Source: Micrococcales bacterium 72-143 (GTDB lineage: Bacteria; Actinomycetota; Actinomycetes; Actinomycetales; Microbacteriaceae). Taken from it: a stretch of 64,000 nt of DNA. The stretch is taken from contig MKVM01000003.1 in assembly GCA_001898835.1 (NCBI GenBank), positions 124,001-188,000 on the forward strand. Direction: 5' to 3'. Below the pieces are notes generated by a model, which was not told the DNA's origin, did not search any database, and saw nothing but the letters and a program-made list of their open reading frames with translations. Position numbers and translations under genes: made by a program. This document shows, piece after piece, positions 35,770 through 45,295 of this stretch. Positions within the stretch are counted from its first letter, which is position 1. Every line of letters begins with the position of its first letter.

Positions 35770-37221
35770 TCAGTACTCGGGGTCGACCTCGCGCGCCCGG
35801 CGCACGTCGTCGGCGGTGAGGCCGTCGGACTGGGTGCGCGCCTGCTCGGCGAGTCGCGCCTCGCGCTCGAGCGCCGACTCCACGTCGGGAGCGGTGTCCT
35901 CGAGCACCGTGACGGGCACGGTCTCCGGAACCGCCTCCGGCACCTCGGCGGCCGCGACCTCCTCCGGCAGCGGCTCACCCGCCATCGCGGCCTCGGCGAG
36001 GGCGAGCGCGCGATCCCGCTCGAGGTCGAGCTCGTGCCGCTCCTCGACCCGCGGCCGGCGGCGGAACAGGGCCCCGATCCGCTCCGAGTTCACCGCCAGG
36101 ATCGGGCCGACGAGCGCCATCACGAGCACGTACAGACCGGCGAACGGCGTGAGCCGGGCATCCAGGCCCCCCGCGGCCGCGAGCGTCGCGAGGATGAGCG
36201 CGAACTCGCCGCGGTTGACGAGGATGACGGCGGTGTTGAGGCCCGCCTGCGGCCCGAAGCCGTTGATCCACGCGACGAACTGCCCCGCCCCGATGTTGAG
36301 CACGATCGTCATCACGATCGCGCCCGCGACCGGCAGCAGCACCTCGCCGAAGGTCGACGGGTCGAGTGCGAGCCCGAAGTTGAGGAAGAAGAAGGCGCCG
36401 AACACGTCGCGCAGCGGCGTCGCGAACGCCTCGATGCGGGCACGGAACCGGGTGGCGCCCAGCGCGAGCCCGATGAGGAACGCGCCGATCGCATCCGTCA
36501 CCCCCAGCAGCTCGCCGATGCCGCCGAACGCGACCGCGAGGGCGAAGATCAGGATCGTGAAGAGCTCGTCGTCCTTCGTCTGAACGAGGCGCGACACGAT
36601 CCGGCCGCCCCAGCGCGCCACCGAGAACATCACCACGAGGAACAGGAACGCGATCCCGAGCTTCACGACGACCGCCCAGAAGTCGGTCTCGCCCGAGATG
36701 ACGACCGACACGATCGCGAGGTAGATGGCGATGAAGATGTCCTCGACGACCGTCACCCCGAGGATCATCGGCGTCTCGGGGTTGGCGAGGCGCCGCAGCT
36801 CGATGAGCAGCTTCGTGACGATCGCGCTCGACGAGGTCGCCGTCATCCCCGCGATGACGAGCGCCTCGCGGGTGCCCCAGCCGACCATGAAGCCGAACGC
36901 GAACCCGATGCCCATGTTGATGAGCACGTAGCTGCCACCCGACAGCAGCAGCTTGCCCGCGTTGCCGAAGAACTCGTCCTGGTCGAACTCGAGGCCCAGG
37001 TTGAACAGCAGGAACAGCAGCCCGAAGATCGCGATGAGCTCCACGTAGCTCGACTCGATGTGCAGCGGGAAGAGGTGGAAGTGCGGACTCGCGAGCAGTC
37101 CGACGAGCATGTAGATCGGGATCGACGGCAGGCCGATGAGCTTCCCGAGCCGCCCCAGCACATACGCGATGAGGAACAGGACGCCGAGGACGATGAGCTC
37201 TTCGCCGAGGTGCCCGTTCAT
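35770..37221 (-). CDS. CPA2 family K+/H+ antiporter (KhtU/KefB-like)
   Basis: 483 residues. Twelve or so membrane helices over residues 8-380, with CPA2 marks LFLLFNLGLEFD, TATSSSAIVTKLL, VVEDIFIAIYLAIV (the conserved Asp of the ion site) and NRGEFALILATLA. A charged Glu-rich cytoplasmic tail of about 95 residues follows, without a TrkA-N domain. It starts three bases after the RCK_C subunit gene, so the two form an antiporter with a separate regulatory subunit, as in the KhtTU system. Likely role is K+ and pH homeostasis at the cytoplasmic membrane. Confidence 0.9.
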   Translation of the reverse strand: MNGHLGEELIVLGVLFLIAYVLGRLGKLIGLPSIPIYMLVGLLASPHFHLFPLHIESSYVELIAIFGLLFLLFNLGLEFDQDEFFGNAGKLLLSGGSYVLINMGIGFAFGFMVGWGTREALVIAGMTATSSSAIVTKLLIELRRLANPETPMILGVTVVEDIFIAIYLAIVSVVISGETDFWAVVVKLGIAFLFLVVMFSVARWGGRIVSRLVQTKDDELFTILIFALAVAFGGIGELLGVTDAIGAFLIGLALGATRFRARIEAFATPLRDVFGAFFFLNFGLALDPSTFGEVLLPVAGAIVMTIVLNIGAGQFVAWINGFGPQAGLNTAVILVNRGEFALILATLAAAGGLDARLTPFAGLYVLVMALVGPILAVNSERIGALFRRRPRVEERHELDLERDRALALAEAAMAGEPLPEEVAAAEVPEAVPETVPVTVLEDTAPDVESALEREARLAEQARTQSDGLTADDVRRAREVDPEY

Positions 37222-37224
37222 GAC

Positions 37225-37749
37225 TCAGCCTCCCGGCGGGGCGTCGGTCTGCCGGGGCTTGAACTCGCCGGTCCGGTAGAACTGGAACGCCTTCGCGACC
37301 TTCTCCGGCGCACCGGCGACCACGAGGGTGTCGCCGGGGAACACACGGAAGTCGGCATCCGGGCCGGGGTTGGCGGAGTCGCCGCGCACGACGGCGACGA
37401 CCGTCACCCCGGGAAGCCCGCGCTCGGTCATGTTGCCGAGTGGCTGACCCGCGATGTGGTGGTCGTAGTCCACGTGGAACCAGTCGATCGAGAGGCCCGG
37501 GATCTGGTCGAGGCCCGAGAGCGACTCGGTGATGCGCGTGCCGCCGAGCAGCTCGGCGAGGGTGTGCGCCTCGTCCTCGTCCAGGCGCAGCGAGACCTTG
37601 CGGCCGTCGCCGTCCTCGGCATCCGCGAACGAGATCAGATCGGATGCGCCGGAGCGGTGCGTGATGACGCCCACCTTGCCGCCGTCATCGGTGACGAAGG
37701 TGTGCAGCACCCCCACTCCGGGAAGTTTGACCCGCCGGACGTCGACCAT
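37225..37749 (-). CDS. TrkA-C (RCK_C) regulatory subunit of the K+/H+ antiporter, KhtT-like
   Basis: 174 residues, soluble. The C-terminal half (LSIDWFHVDYDHHIAGQPLG ... FRVFPGDTLVVAGAPEKVAKA) is an RCK_C domain, and the N-terminal half (VDVRRVKLPGVGVLHTFVTD) matches KhtT-type proteins. GAGGAG lies before the ATG. It would gate the antiporter encoded immediately downstream in response to nucleotides or ions. Confidence 0.88.
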   Translation of the reverse strand: MVDVRRVKLPGVGVLHTFVTDDGGKVGVITHRSGASDLISFADAEDGDGRKVSLRLDEDEAHTLAELLGGTRITESLSGLDQIPGLSIDWFHVDYDHHIAGQPLGNMTERGLPGVTVVAVVRGDSANPGPDADFRVFPGDTLVVAGAPEKVAKAFQFYRTGEFKPRQTDAPPGG

Positions 37750-37867
37750 CGCCGCTCCTCACGCTCATTCGGGCACTCTCCCCCACCCTACCGGCGCGCA
37801 TCCGCCGCGGCTGAGGACGTCATGGTCCGCCCCCGCGAACGCGCCGCGGGAGCGGGTCACGGCCGGG

Positions 37868-39223
37868 TCAGGCCCGACGCCGGCGCAGCACGACGAGGAA
37901 CACGCCCGAGAGCAGCAGCGCGAGCCCGGCGGCCGCCCCCGTGAACGTGACCGCCTGGTCGACACCCGTCGCCGCCAGCTGCGGCACGAAGCTGTACCGC
38001 ACGCCGTTGAAACTCACGTCGGCGACCACCGCCGGCGCCGACGACTGGGCGAGCACGCCGAAGGCCAGGATCTGCACGTTGCCGCCCTGCGCGACCAGCG
38101 CCTCGAGCAGCTCGCCGAGCGCCACGGGGCTGTTGGCGGCGATCGCCGGGGTCACCGAGGTCGCGGGGATAGCGCGGCTCGAGACCCACTGGTCGGAGAG
38201 GGCCACGCCCGTGGCACCGGCCGTGGCGCCCGCTGCGGGGCGGAGGGTCGCGAAGGTGGCGCCCGGTCCGAAGAAGACCGGAACCTGCAGGAACGCCTCG
38301 CCGGAGACGACGGTCACCGCCAGCGAGGTGAACAGCGGGAAGGGATCGGTCGTGGCGATCGGGGTCGCGAGACCGTCGATGATCTGCGAGTTCGCGCCGT
38401 TGCCGAAGCTCAGGCCCGTCGTCGTCACCTCGTAGGCGGGGGTCGCGTTGGCGTAGCCTTCGTGCCATCCGGTGTAGCTGGACTCGTCGGGGCGGATCTG
38501 CGACGCCGCCACGTTCACCGTCGAGCCGACCGGGATGCTCGACACCGTGCGCCCGAAGGTCGCCGTGTCGCCGGCGAAGGCGATGCTCGACACGACCGCC
38601 GGCGGGAACTGCCCGACCGTGTAGAAGCCGTAGCCGGAGTAGCGGACGTCCTCGCCGTAGCTGTCGAACGCGGCCAGGAAGTCGCTCAACGGGGCCGCGG
38701 TGTTCGCGGCGATGGCGGTGCCCGCCAGGCCGACCGCCCGCGAGGAGACGAAGGAGGTGCCGAGCGTCGGGGCCGCACCGGATGCGACGGGGGCGGCCGT
38801 GCGCAGGGTGCCCCAGGCGAGGATCGTGCCGGGCGCCGCGGAGTCGGTGATCGAGTAGGGGACCTCGAGGAGGATGTCGCCCGTTCCGACGATCGTGGCG
38901 CCCGTGATGAGGGCGCCGAGGGCGGCGCCGTCGGCTACCGCCAGCCCCGGGGCCCCGGTCGCGACGAGACCCTTGAGCGCGTAGACGTCGCCCGCGGGGT
39001 CGGTGCGGAGCCCGTTCCAGACGTCCGCGAGCTGGGCGGCGTCGCCGGTCTCCAGGTGCCACCCCAGGTACGAGGTGTCGTCGGGCGCGATGCCGGCGGC
39101 GAGCACGTGCTCGGTCGCCGCGACCGCGGGGGTCGTGGTGATGAGGGCGGCACCCGAGGCGATCAGCGCGGCGGCGAGACCCCCGGCGAGCACACGACGA
39201 GGACGGGTGGTGGATGGCGACAC
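37868..39223 (-). CDS. Secreted surface protein with two tandem repeats and LAxTG tail
   Basis: 451 residues from GTG 39223, chosen because AGGAG is well placed and the signal peptide (RRVLAGGLAAALIASGAALI) then starts correctly; an upstream ATG at 39265 adds 14 residues. Two repeats of about 190 residues are seen: IAPDDTSYLGWHLETGDAAQ and IRPDESSYTGWHEGYANATP each open a unit, and TSFVSSRAVGLAGTAIAANT matches QWVSSRAIPATSVTPAIAAN. LAATG (416-420), a hydrophobic helix and RRRR close the protein. Function unknown; wall-anchored by a class-E-type sortase is inferred. Confidence 0.82.
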   Translation of the reverse strand: MSPSTTRPRRVLAGGLAAALIASGAALITTTPAVAATEHVLAAGIAPDDTSYLGWHLETGDAAQLADVWNGLRTDPAGDVYALKGLVATGAPGLAVADGAALGALITGATIVGTGDILLEVPYSITDSAAPGTILAWGTLRTAAPVASGAAPTLGTSFVSSRAVGLAGTAIAANTAAPLSDFLAAFDSYGEDVRYSGYGFYTVGQFPPAVVSSIAFAGDTATFGRTVSSIPVGSTVNVAASQIRPDESSYTGWHEGYANATPAYEVTTTGLSFGNGANSQIIDGLATPIATTDPFPLFTSLAVTVVSGEAFLQVPVFFGPGATFATLRPAAGATAGATGVALSDQWVSSRAIPATSVTPAIAANSPVALGELLEALVAQGGNVQILAFGVLAQSSAPAVVADVSFNGVRYSFVPQLAATGVDQAVTFTGAAAGLALLLSGVFLVVLRRRRA

Positions 39224-39364
39224 GGGTGCTCCTGCTCGAGTTCGGGGAACCCGGGGGTCCCTCAACCACGCTAGCCGCGGCGTCCGCCGCCCGTAACCCC
39301 GCTTGTACCCCGAATGGGCGGATTGCCGTACCCCTTTACGGGGGACACAGCGCGGAACCCCGCG

Positions 39365-41053
39365 TCAGACCTCGCGCGCCTCGAGACGCACCCGCTCGGC
39401 GGATGCGTCGTCCGGCTCGAGCTGGCTCGCGCGCTCCGCCGCCACCCGCTCCAGGTAGCGCTCGACCTCCAGTTCGGTGCGTGCGGCGTCCCAGCCGAGC
39501 ACCTCGCCGACGAGCCGGGCGGCCACGGGCGCAGCCGAAACGCCGCGATCCCACGCCTCGATCGACATCCGGGTGCGACGGGCGAGCACGTCGTCGAGGT
39601 GCAGCGCGCCCTCGTGGCTCGCGGCGTAGACCGCCTCGGCGGCGAGGTAGTCCTCGGTGCCGGGCAGCAGCTCGCCGAGCTCCGGCCTGGCCGCGATGAG
39701 CGCGAGCACCTCGCGGGCGTGCGTGCCGTAGCGGTTGAGGAGGTGCCCGACCGCGCCCGGCGTCAGGCCGTGCCGGCGCGCGATGCGGCCGCGGCGGTTC
39801 CACGCCGCCGGGTACCCCTCGGCGCCGGTGAGGCCGATGTCCTCGGTGACCGACTCGGGGACGGGGCGGCCGAGCTCCCGCACCGCGGCATCCACGGTGT
39901 CCTTCGCCATCACCCGGTAGGTGGTGAGCTTGCCGCCCGCCACCACGACGAACCCGGGAACGGGCGTCGCCACGATGTGCTCGCGGCTGAGCTTGCTGGT
40001 CTCCTCGCTCTCGCCGGCCAGCAGCGGCCGCAGCCCCGCGTAGACGCCCTCGACGTCGTCGCGTGTGAGCGGCGTCGCGAGCACCGTGTTGATGTGCTCG
40101 AGGATGTAGTCGATGTCGGCCGCGGTCGCCGCGGGGTGCGCGAGGTCGAGGTGCCAGTCGGTGTCGGTCGTGCCGATGAGCCAGTGCTGGCCCCACGGGA
40201 TGAGGAACAGCACGCTCTTCTCGGTGCGCAGCAGCAGGCCGATGGTGCCCCGGATGCGGTCGCGCGGCACGACCAGATGCACGCCCTTCGACGCGCGCAC
40301 CCGGAACGGGCGCACGCCCGCCATCTCCTGCAGCTCGTCGGTCCAGACGCCCGTGGCCGATACGACGGTGCGCGCCCGGATGTCGAAGCGCTCGCCCGTC
40401 TCGCGGTCGATCGCGCGCGCCCCGACGACGCGGGCCCCCTCGCGCAGCAGCTCCTCGACCTTGACACGGCTCGCGGCGTGGGCCCCGTACTCGGCTGCGG
40501 TGCGCACGACGCTCGCCACGAGGCGTGCGTCGTCGACCTGCGCGTCGAAGTAGACGAGGCCACCGCGGAACGCGTCGGGGGCGAGATCGGGTGCCGCCTT
40601 CGCGAGCTGGCGCTTCGTGAGGTGGCGGTGGTGGGGCACGCCCGGCTCGCGCCCACCCGTCCAGGAGAACAGGTCGTAGAGCGTCATGCCGGCGCCGATG
40701 TAGGCGCGCTCGACGACGGGCGTGGTGACGGGGTAGAGGAACTTGACCGGCTTCACGAGGTGCGGCGCGATCCGCTGCAGCAGCAGGCCCCGCTCGATGA
40801 GCGCCTCGCGCACGAGCCGGAAGTCGAGCTGCTCGAGGTACCGGATGCCGCCGTGCACGAGCTTGGAGCTGCGGGAGCTCGTGCCCGAGGCCCAGTCGCG
40901 CGCCTCGACGATGCCGGTGGTGAGCCCGCGGGTCACCGCGTCGAGCGCGGTGCCGGCCCCCACGATCCCGCCGCCGACGACGAGCACGTCGAGCTCACGC
41001 GATCCGAGCGCCGCGATCGCTTCCACTCGCCCCTCGGGGCCCAGCTCACCCAC
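39365..41053 (-). CDS. glpD: FAD-dependent glycerol-3-phosphate dehydrogenase
   Basis: 562 residues, usual GlpD length. FAD-binding motif VVGGGIVGAGTALDAVTRGL near residues 26-45; ARDWASGTSSRSSKLVHGGIRYLE and PLLAGESEE are GlpD signatures. It oxidises sn-glycerol 3-phosphate to dihydroxyacetone phosphate at the membrane, feeding electrons to the quinone pool. The GTG start sits exactly 7 bases after TAGGGT, so leaderless translation is likely. The GDPD gene at 2332-3312 could supply the substrate but is far away. Confidence 0.95.
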   Translation of the reverse strand: MGELGPEGRVEAIAALGSRELDVLVVGGGIVGAGTALDAVTRGLTTGIVEARDWASGTSSRSSKLVHGGIRYLEQLDFRLVREALIERGLLLQRIAPHLVKPVKFLYPVTTPVVERAYIGAGMTLYDLFSWTGGREPGVPHHRHLTKRQLAKAAPDLAPDAFRGGLVYFDAQVDDARLVASVVRTAAEYGAHAASRVKVEELLREGARVVGARAIDRETGERFDIRARTVVSATGVWTDELQEMAGVRPFRVRASKGVHLVVPRDRIRGTIGLLLRTEKSVLFLIPWGQHWLIGTTDTDWHLDLAHPAATAADIDYILEHINTVLATPLTRDDVEGVYAGLRPLLAGESEETSKLSREHIVATPVPGFVVVAGGKLTTYRVMAKDTVDAAVRELGRPVPESVTEDIGLTGAEGYPAAWNRRGRIARRHGLTPGAVGHLLNRYGTHAREVLALIAARPELGELLPGTEDYLAAEAVYAASHEGALHLDDVLARRTRMSIEAWDRGVSAAPVAARLVGEVLGWDAARTELEVERYLERVAAERASQLEPDDASAERVRLEAREV

Positions 41054-41097
41054 TCCTCAACCCTACGTCGCGCCACCGCCCTCGTGGCGAGCCGGGT

Positions 41098-42219
41098 TCA
41101 GCTCTGCAGGTATGGCGCGACGACCACCTCGACGCGCTGGAACTCCTTGAGGTCGGAGTAGCCCGTGGTGGCCATCGAGCGGCGCAGCGCCCCGATCAGG
41201 TTGACCTGGCCGTCCGGATGCGACGAGGGCCCGAAGAGCACCCGCTCGAGCGGCGCGATCGTGCCCACCTCGACGCGGGCACCGCGGGGCAGTTCGGGGT
41301 GGTGCGCCTCGGCGCCCCAGTGCCAGCCGCCGCCGGGCGCCTCCTCGGCCCGCGCGAGCGTGGAGCCCAGCATCACGGCATCCGCGCCCATCGAGATCGC
41401 CTTCACGATGTCGCCGCTCGTGCCGAGCCCGCCGTCGGCGATGACGTGCACGTAGCGGCCGCCCGACTCGTCGAGGTAGTCGCGGCGCGCACCCGCGACA
41501 TCCGCGACGGCCGTCGCCATGGGGGCGTGGATGCCGAGGCTCGCGCGCGTGGTGCTGGCCGCGCCACCGCCGAAGCCGACGAGCACGCCCGCCGCACCCG
41601 TGCGCATGAGGTGGAGCGCCGCCGTGTAGGTCGCGGCGCCGCCGACGATCACGGGCACGTCGAGCTCGTAGATGAACTTCTTGAGGTTGAGCGGCTCGAC
41701 CGTCTTGCTGACGTGCTCGGCGCTCACCGTGGTGCCGCGGATGACGAACAGATCGACGCCCGCGTCGACGACCGTCTTGTAGTGCTCCTGCGTGCGCTGG
41801 GGGCTGAGCGCACCGGCGACGGGGACGCCGGCCGCGCGGATCTCCGCGAGACGCGCCTTGATGAGCTCGGGCTTGATCGGCTCGGCGTACAGCTCCTGCA
41901 TGCGCGCGGTGGCGCCCTCGGCGGGGAGCCCGCGGATCTCGGCGAGCACGGAGAGCGGGTCCTCGTAGCGGGTCCACACGCCCTCGAGATCGAGCACGCC
42001 GAGGCCGCCGAGCCGCCCGATCGCGATCGCGGTCTCGGGGCTCACGACCGAGTCCATGGGGGCGGCGAGCACCGGGATGTCGAAGGTGAACGCGTCGATC
42101 GTCCAGCTGACGCTGACATCCTGCGGGTCGCGCGTGCGGCGGCTCGGCACGATCGCGATGTCGTCGAAGGCGTACGCGCGGCGCGCGCGCTTGGCCCGCC
42201 CGATCTCGATGTCGCTCAC
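41098..42219 (-). CDS. guaB3: GuaB3-type IMP dehydrogenase-related protein
   Basis: 373 residues, IMPDH TIM barrel without CBS domains, as in actinobacterial GuaB3. Conserved: PVLAAPMDSVVSPETAIAIG, VIADGGLGTSGDIVKAISMGADAVMLGS. The active-site loop reads GFGGGAASTTRASLG, with S222 where IMPDH has its catalytic Cys (GPGSICTTR in the paralogue at 43547-45049). IMP oxidation by the usual covalent mechanism is therefore unlikely; role unknown. GTG start with TAGGGT exactly 7 bases upstream (leaderless type). Confidence 0.88.
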   Translation of the reverse strand: MSDIEIGRAKRARRAYAFDDIAIVPSRRTRDPQDVSVSWTIDAFTFDIPVLAAPMDSVVSPETAIAIGRLGGLGVLDLEGVWTRYEDPLSVLAEIRGLPAEGATARMQELYAEPIKPELIKARLAEIRAAGVPVAGALSPQRTQEHYKTVVDAGVDLFVIRGTTVSAEHVSKTVEPLNLKKFIYELDVPVIVGGAATYTAALHLMRTGAAGVLVGFGGGAASTTRASLGIHAPMATAVADVAGARRDYLDESGGRYVHVIADGGLGTSGDIVKAISMGADAVMLGSTLARAEEAPGGGWHWGAEAHHPELPRGARVEVGTIAPLERVLFGPSSHPDGQVNLIGALRRSMATTGYSDLKEFQRVEVVVAPYLQS

Positions 42220-42261
42220 CGCTCCACCCTACCGGCGGACCGTCACGCCTCGGCCTCCGAG

Positions 42262-42355
42262 CGGCGGGAGAAACCACCCCATCGGCGGGAGCAGTCGCGG
42301 CACCGGGCGGGCATCCTGTCACCCGGCGGGAGCAGCGACTCCCGCCGCCTGTCAC
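42262..42355. repeat. Left ~94-bp inverted repeat of the AbiEi/DUF559 cassette
   Basis: Order: CGGCGGGAG, 12 bases, CGGCGGGAG, 32 bases, then hairpin CGGCGGGAG-CAGCGA-CTCCCGCCG (42324-42347). The same order and the same 12- and 32-base spacings recur in inverse orientation at 43437-43531. The hairpin lies 7 bases after the gene's stop and may double as its terminator. Confidence 0.75.
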
Positions 42356-43296
42356 TATCTCCGCCCGCGCGGGATGCCGGCAGCGTCTAGTTTCGCGATG
42401 AGCGCCGCCGGATTCATGAGGTCGGACCAGTACAGCCGGATCACCGCGTAGCCCTGACCGCGCAGGTGGTCCTCGCGAAGCTTCTCGGCGAGCACCGTGC
42501 GCGCGGGGTCACCTTTGTTCAGCGCAGGGTCGAGGTACTTGCCGAAGCCGTCGAACTCGGCGATGACGCGCCGGGCGCGCCAGCAGAAGTCGACCGCGTA
42601 GACGCCCGTCGAATGCGGGAACTCGACTTGCAACTCCGGGAGCTCGTAGCCCAACTCGAACATGAGCGCCCGCGTGTACGACTCCGCGTACGAGTCGGAC
42701 AGCGGCGACGCGAACACGATCGCGCGCTCCACGAAGCGGCGCCGCATCGTGCCCGGCAGCTTCCGCAGCTCCTCCGCAAGCCGTTCGCGCGACACGCGAT
42801 GCGGGTTCCTCCGCCAGAGCGCCCAATCGAGGGTGCCGACCGCCCGCGCGAAGTCGGCGGCGCGTGCGACGTCGATCGCCGTGCGCGCGACGTCGGTCAC
42901 CAGCCTCCCCTCGATGCGACGGAGGCCGGCACCGGCCGCCGCCGCGGTGATCCGACGAACGCCGGGCTCCGAGCGCCCTCCTCCTTTCCAGCGATCGAGG
43001 AACGTCACCTCCTCGGGGTGACTGTGCAACCACATTCCCCAGATGGTCGCCGCCGTGGCCCCGGCGAACGGCAGCTCCTGTCGCGCGTCGTGGCTCGCGG
43101 CCTCGGCGCGCCACAGATGCCGCGTTCGTTCGTCGGCCGCCTCCCACAGGGCGGCGGGGATGTACGCGCCTCGACGCAGCTTCACGAGCTCGCCCCGCTC
43201 GACGGCCCGCGTCAGCTCACGAATGTCGGAGCCGACGCGCGCGTGGTCGGTGCTGTAGATCACACCGCCTCGGGCGATATCCGCGGACAGGTTCAT
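42355..43296 (-). CDS. AbiEi-like HTH plus DUF559/Vsr-like nuclease-fold protein
   Basis: 313 residues from ATG 43296. The N-terminal ~90 residues (IRELTRAVERGELVKLRRGAYIPAALW) match the winged-helix domain of AbiEi-type antitoxin proteins. The C-terminal part (TGVYAVDFCWRARRVIAEFDGFGKYLDPAL ... REDHLRGQGYAVIRLYWSDL, in two pieces) resembles the DUF559/Vsr-type endonuclease core with D and E in the strands. No cognate AbiEii toxin gene is adjacent. It is bracketed by ~95-bp inverted repeats and lies between guaB3 and guaB. Whether it is active as nuclease or regulator is unknown. Confidence 0.75.
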   Translation of the reverse strand: MNLSADIARGGVIYSTDHARVGSDIRELTRAVERGELVKLRRGAYIPAALWEAADERTRHLWRAEAASHDARQELPFAGATAATIWGMWLHSHPEEVTFLDRWKGGGRSEPGVRRITAAAAGAGLRRIEGRLVTDVARTAIDVARAADFARAVGTLDWALWRRNPHRVSRERLAEELRKLPGTMRRRFVERAIVFASPLSDSYAESYTRALMFELGYELPELQVEFPHSTGVYAVDFCWRARRVIAEFDGFGKYLDPALNKGDPARTVLAEKLREDHLRGQGYAVIRLYWSDLMNPAALIAKLDAAGIPRGRR

Positions 43297-43436
43297 GCAC
43301 GAAGGATGTCCGCCCGCTCGACCGCGGCATCCGCTCAACGGTCCGCCCTGGGGATGGCGCGTCAATCCCCGGGCTGTTGAGAACACCCGCATCGCTGCCG
43401 CCGCATCCGCTTTCCGTCGCGAGACCGGGCGGAGAT

Positions 43437-43531
43437 GTGATGACGCGGCGGGAGCAACTACTCCCGCCATGCGCCAGGTTCGCCGCCCGCTGCCACGGTT
43501 TCCCCCGCCGCAGGCGAAGTTTCTCCCGCCG
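43437..43531. repeat. Right ~95-bp inverted repeat of the AbiEi/DUF559 cassette
   Basis: Reverse complement of the left repeat in layout: hairpin CGGCGGGAG-CAACTA-CTCCCGCC(A) at 43446-43469, 32 bases, CCCCCGCCG, 12 bases, CTCCCGCCG. It ends 15 bases before the guaB stop. Confidence 0.75.
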
Positions 43532-43546
43532 ACAGAGGTGGCGAGG

Positions 43547-45241
<1,695 letters not shown>

Positions 45242-45295
45242 TCAAGGTCGACGGAGCCCGAGCGGCCTCGTCGTTCCCGAGATCTTGGAGGTTCC

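Noticed and set aside
42355-43296. Type IV toxin-antitoxin (AbiE) system
   Set aside because: Only the AbiEi-like N-terminal domain is present; no nucleotidyltransferase AbiEii gene lies on either side, here or at 49537-50511.
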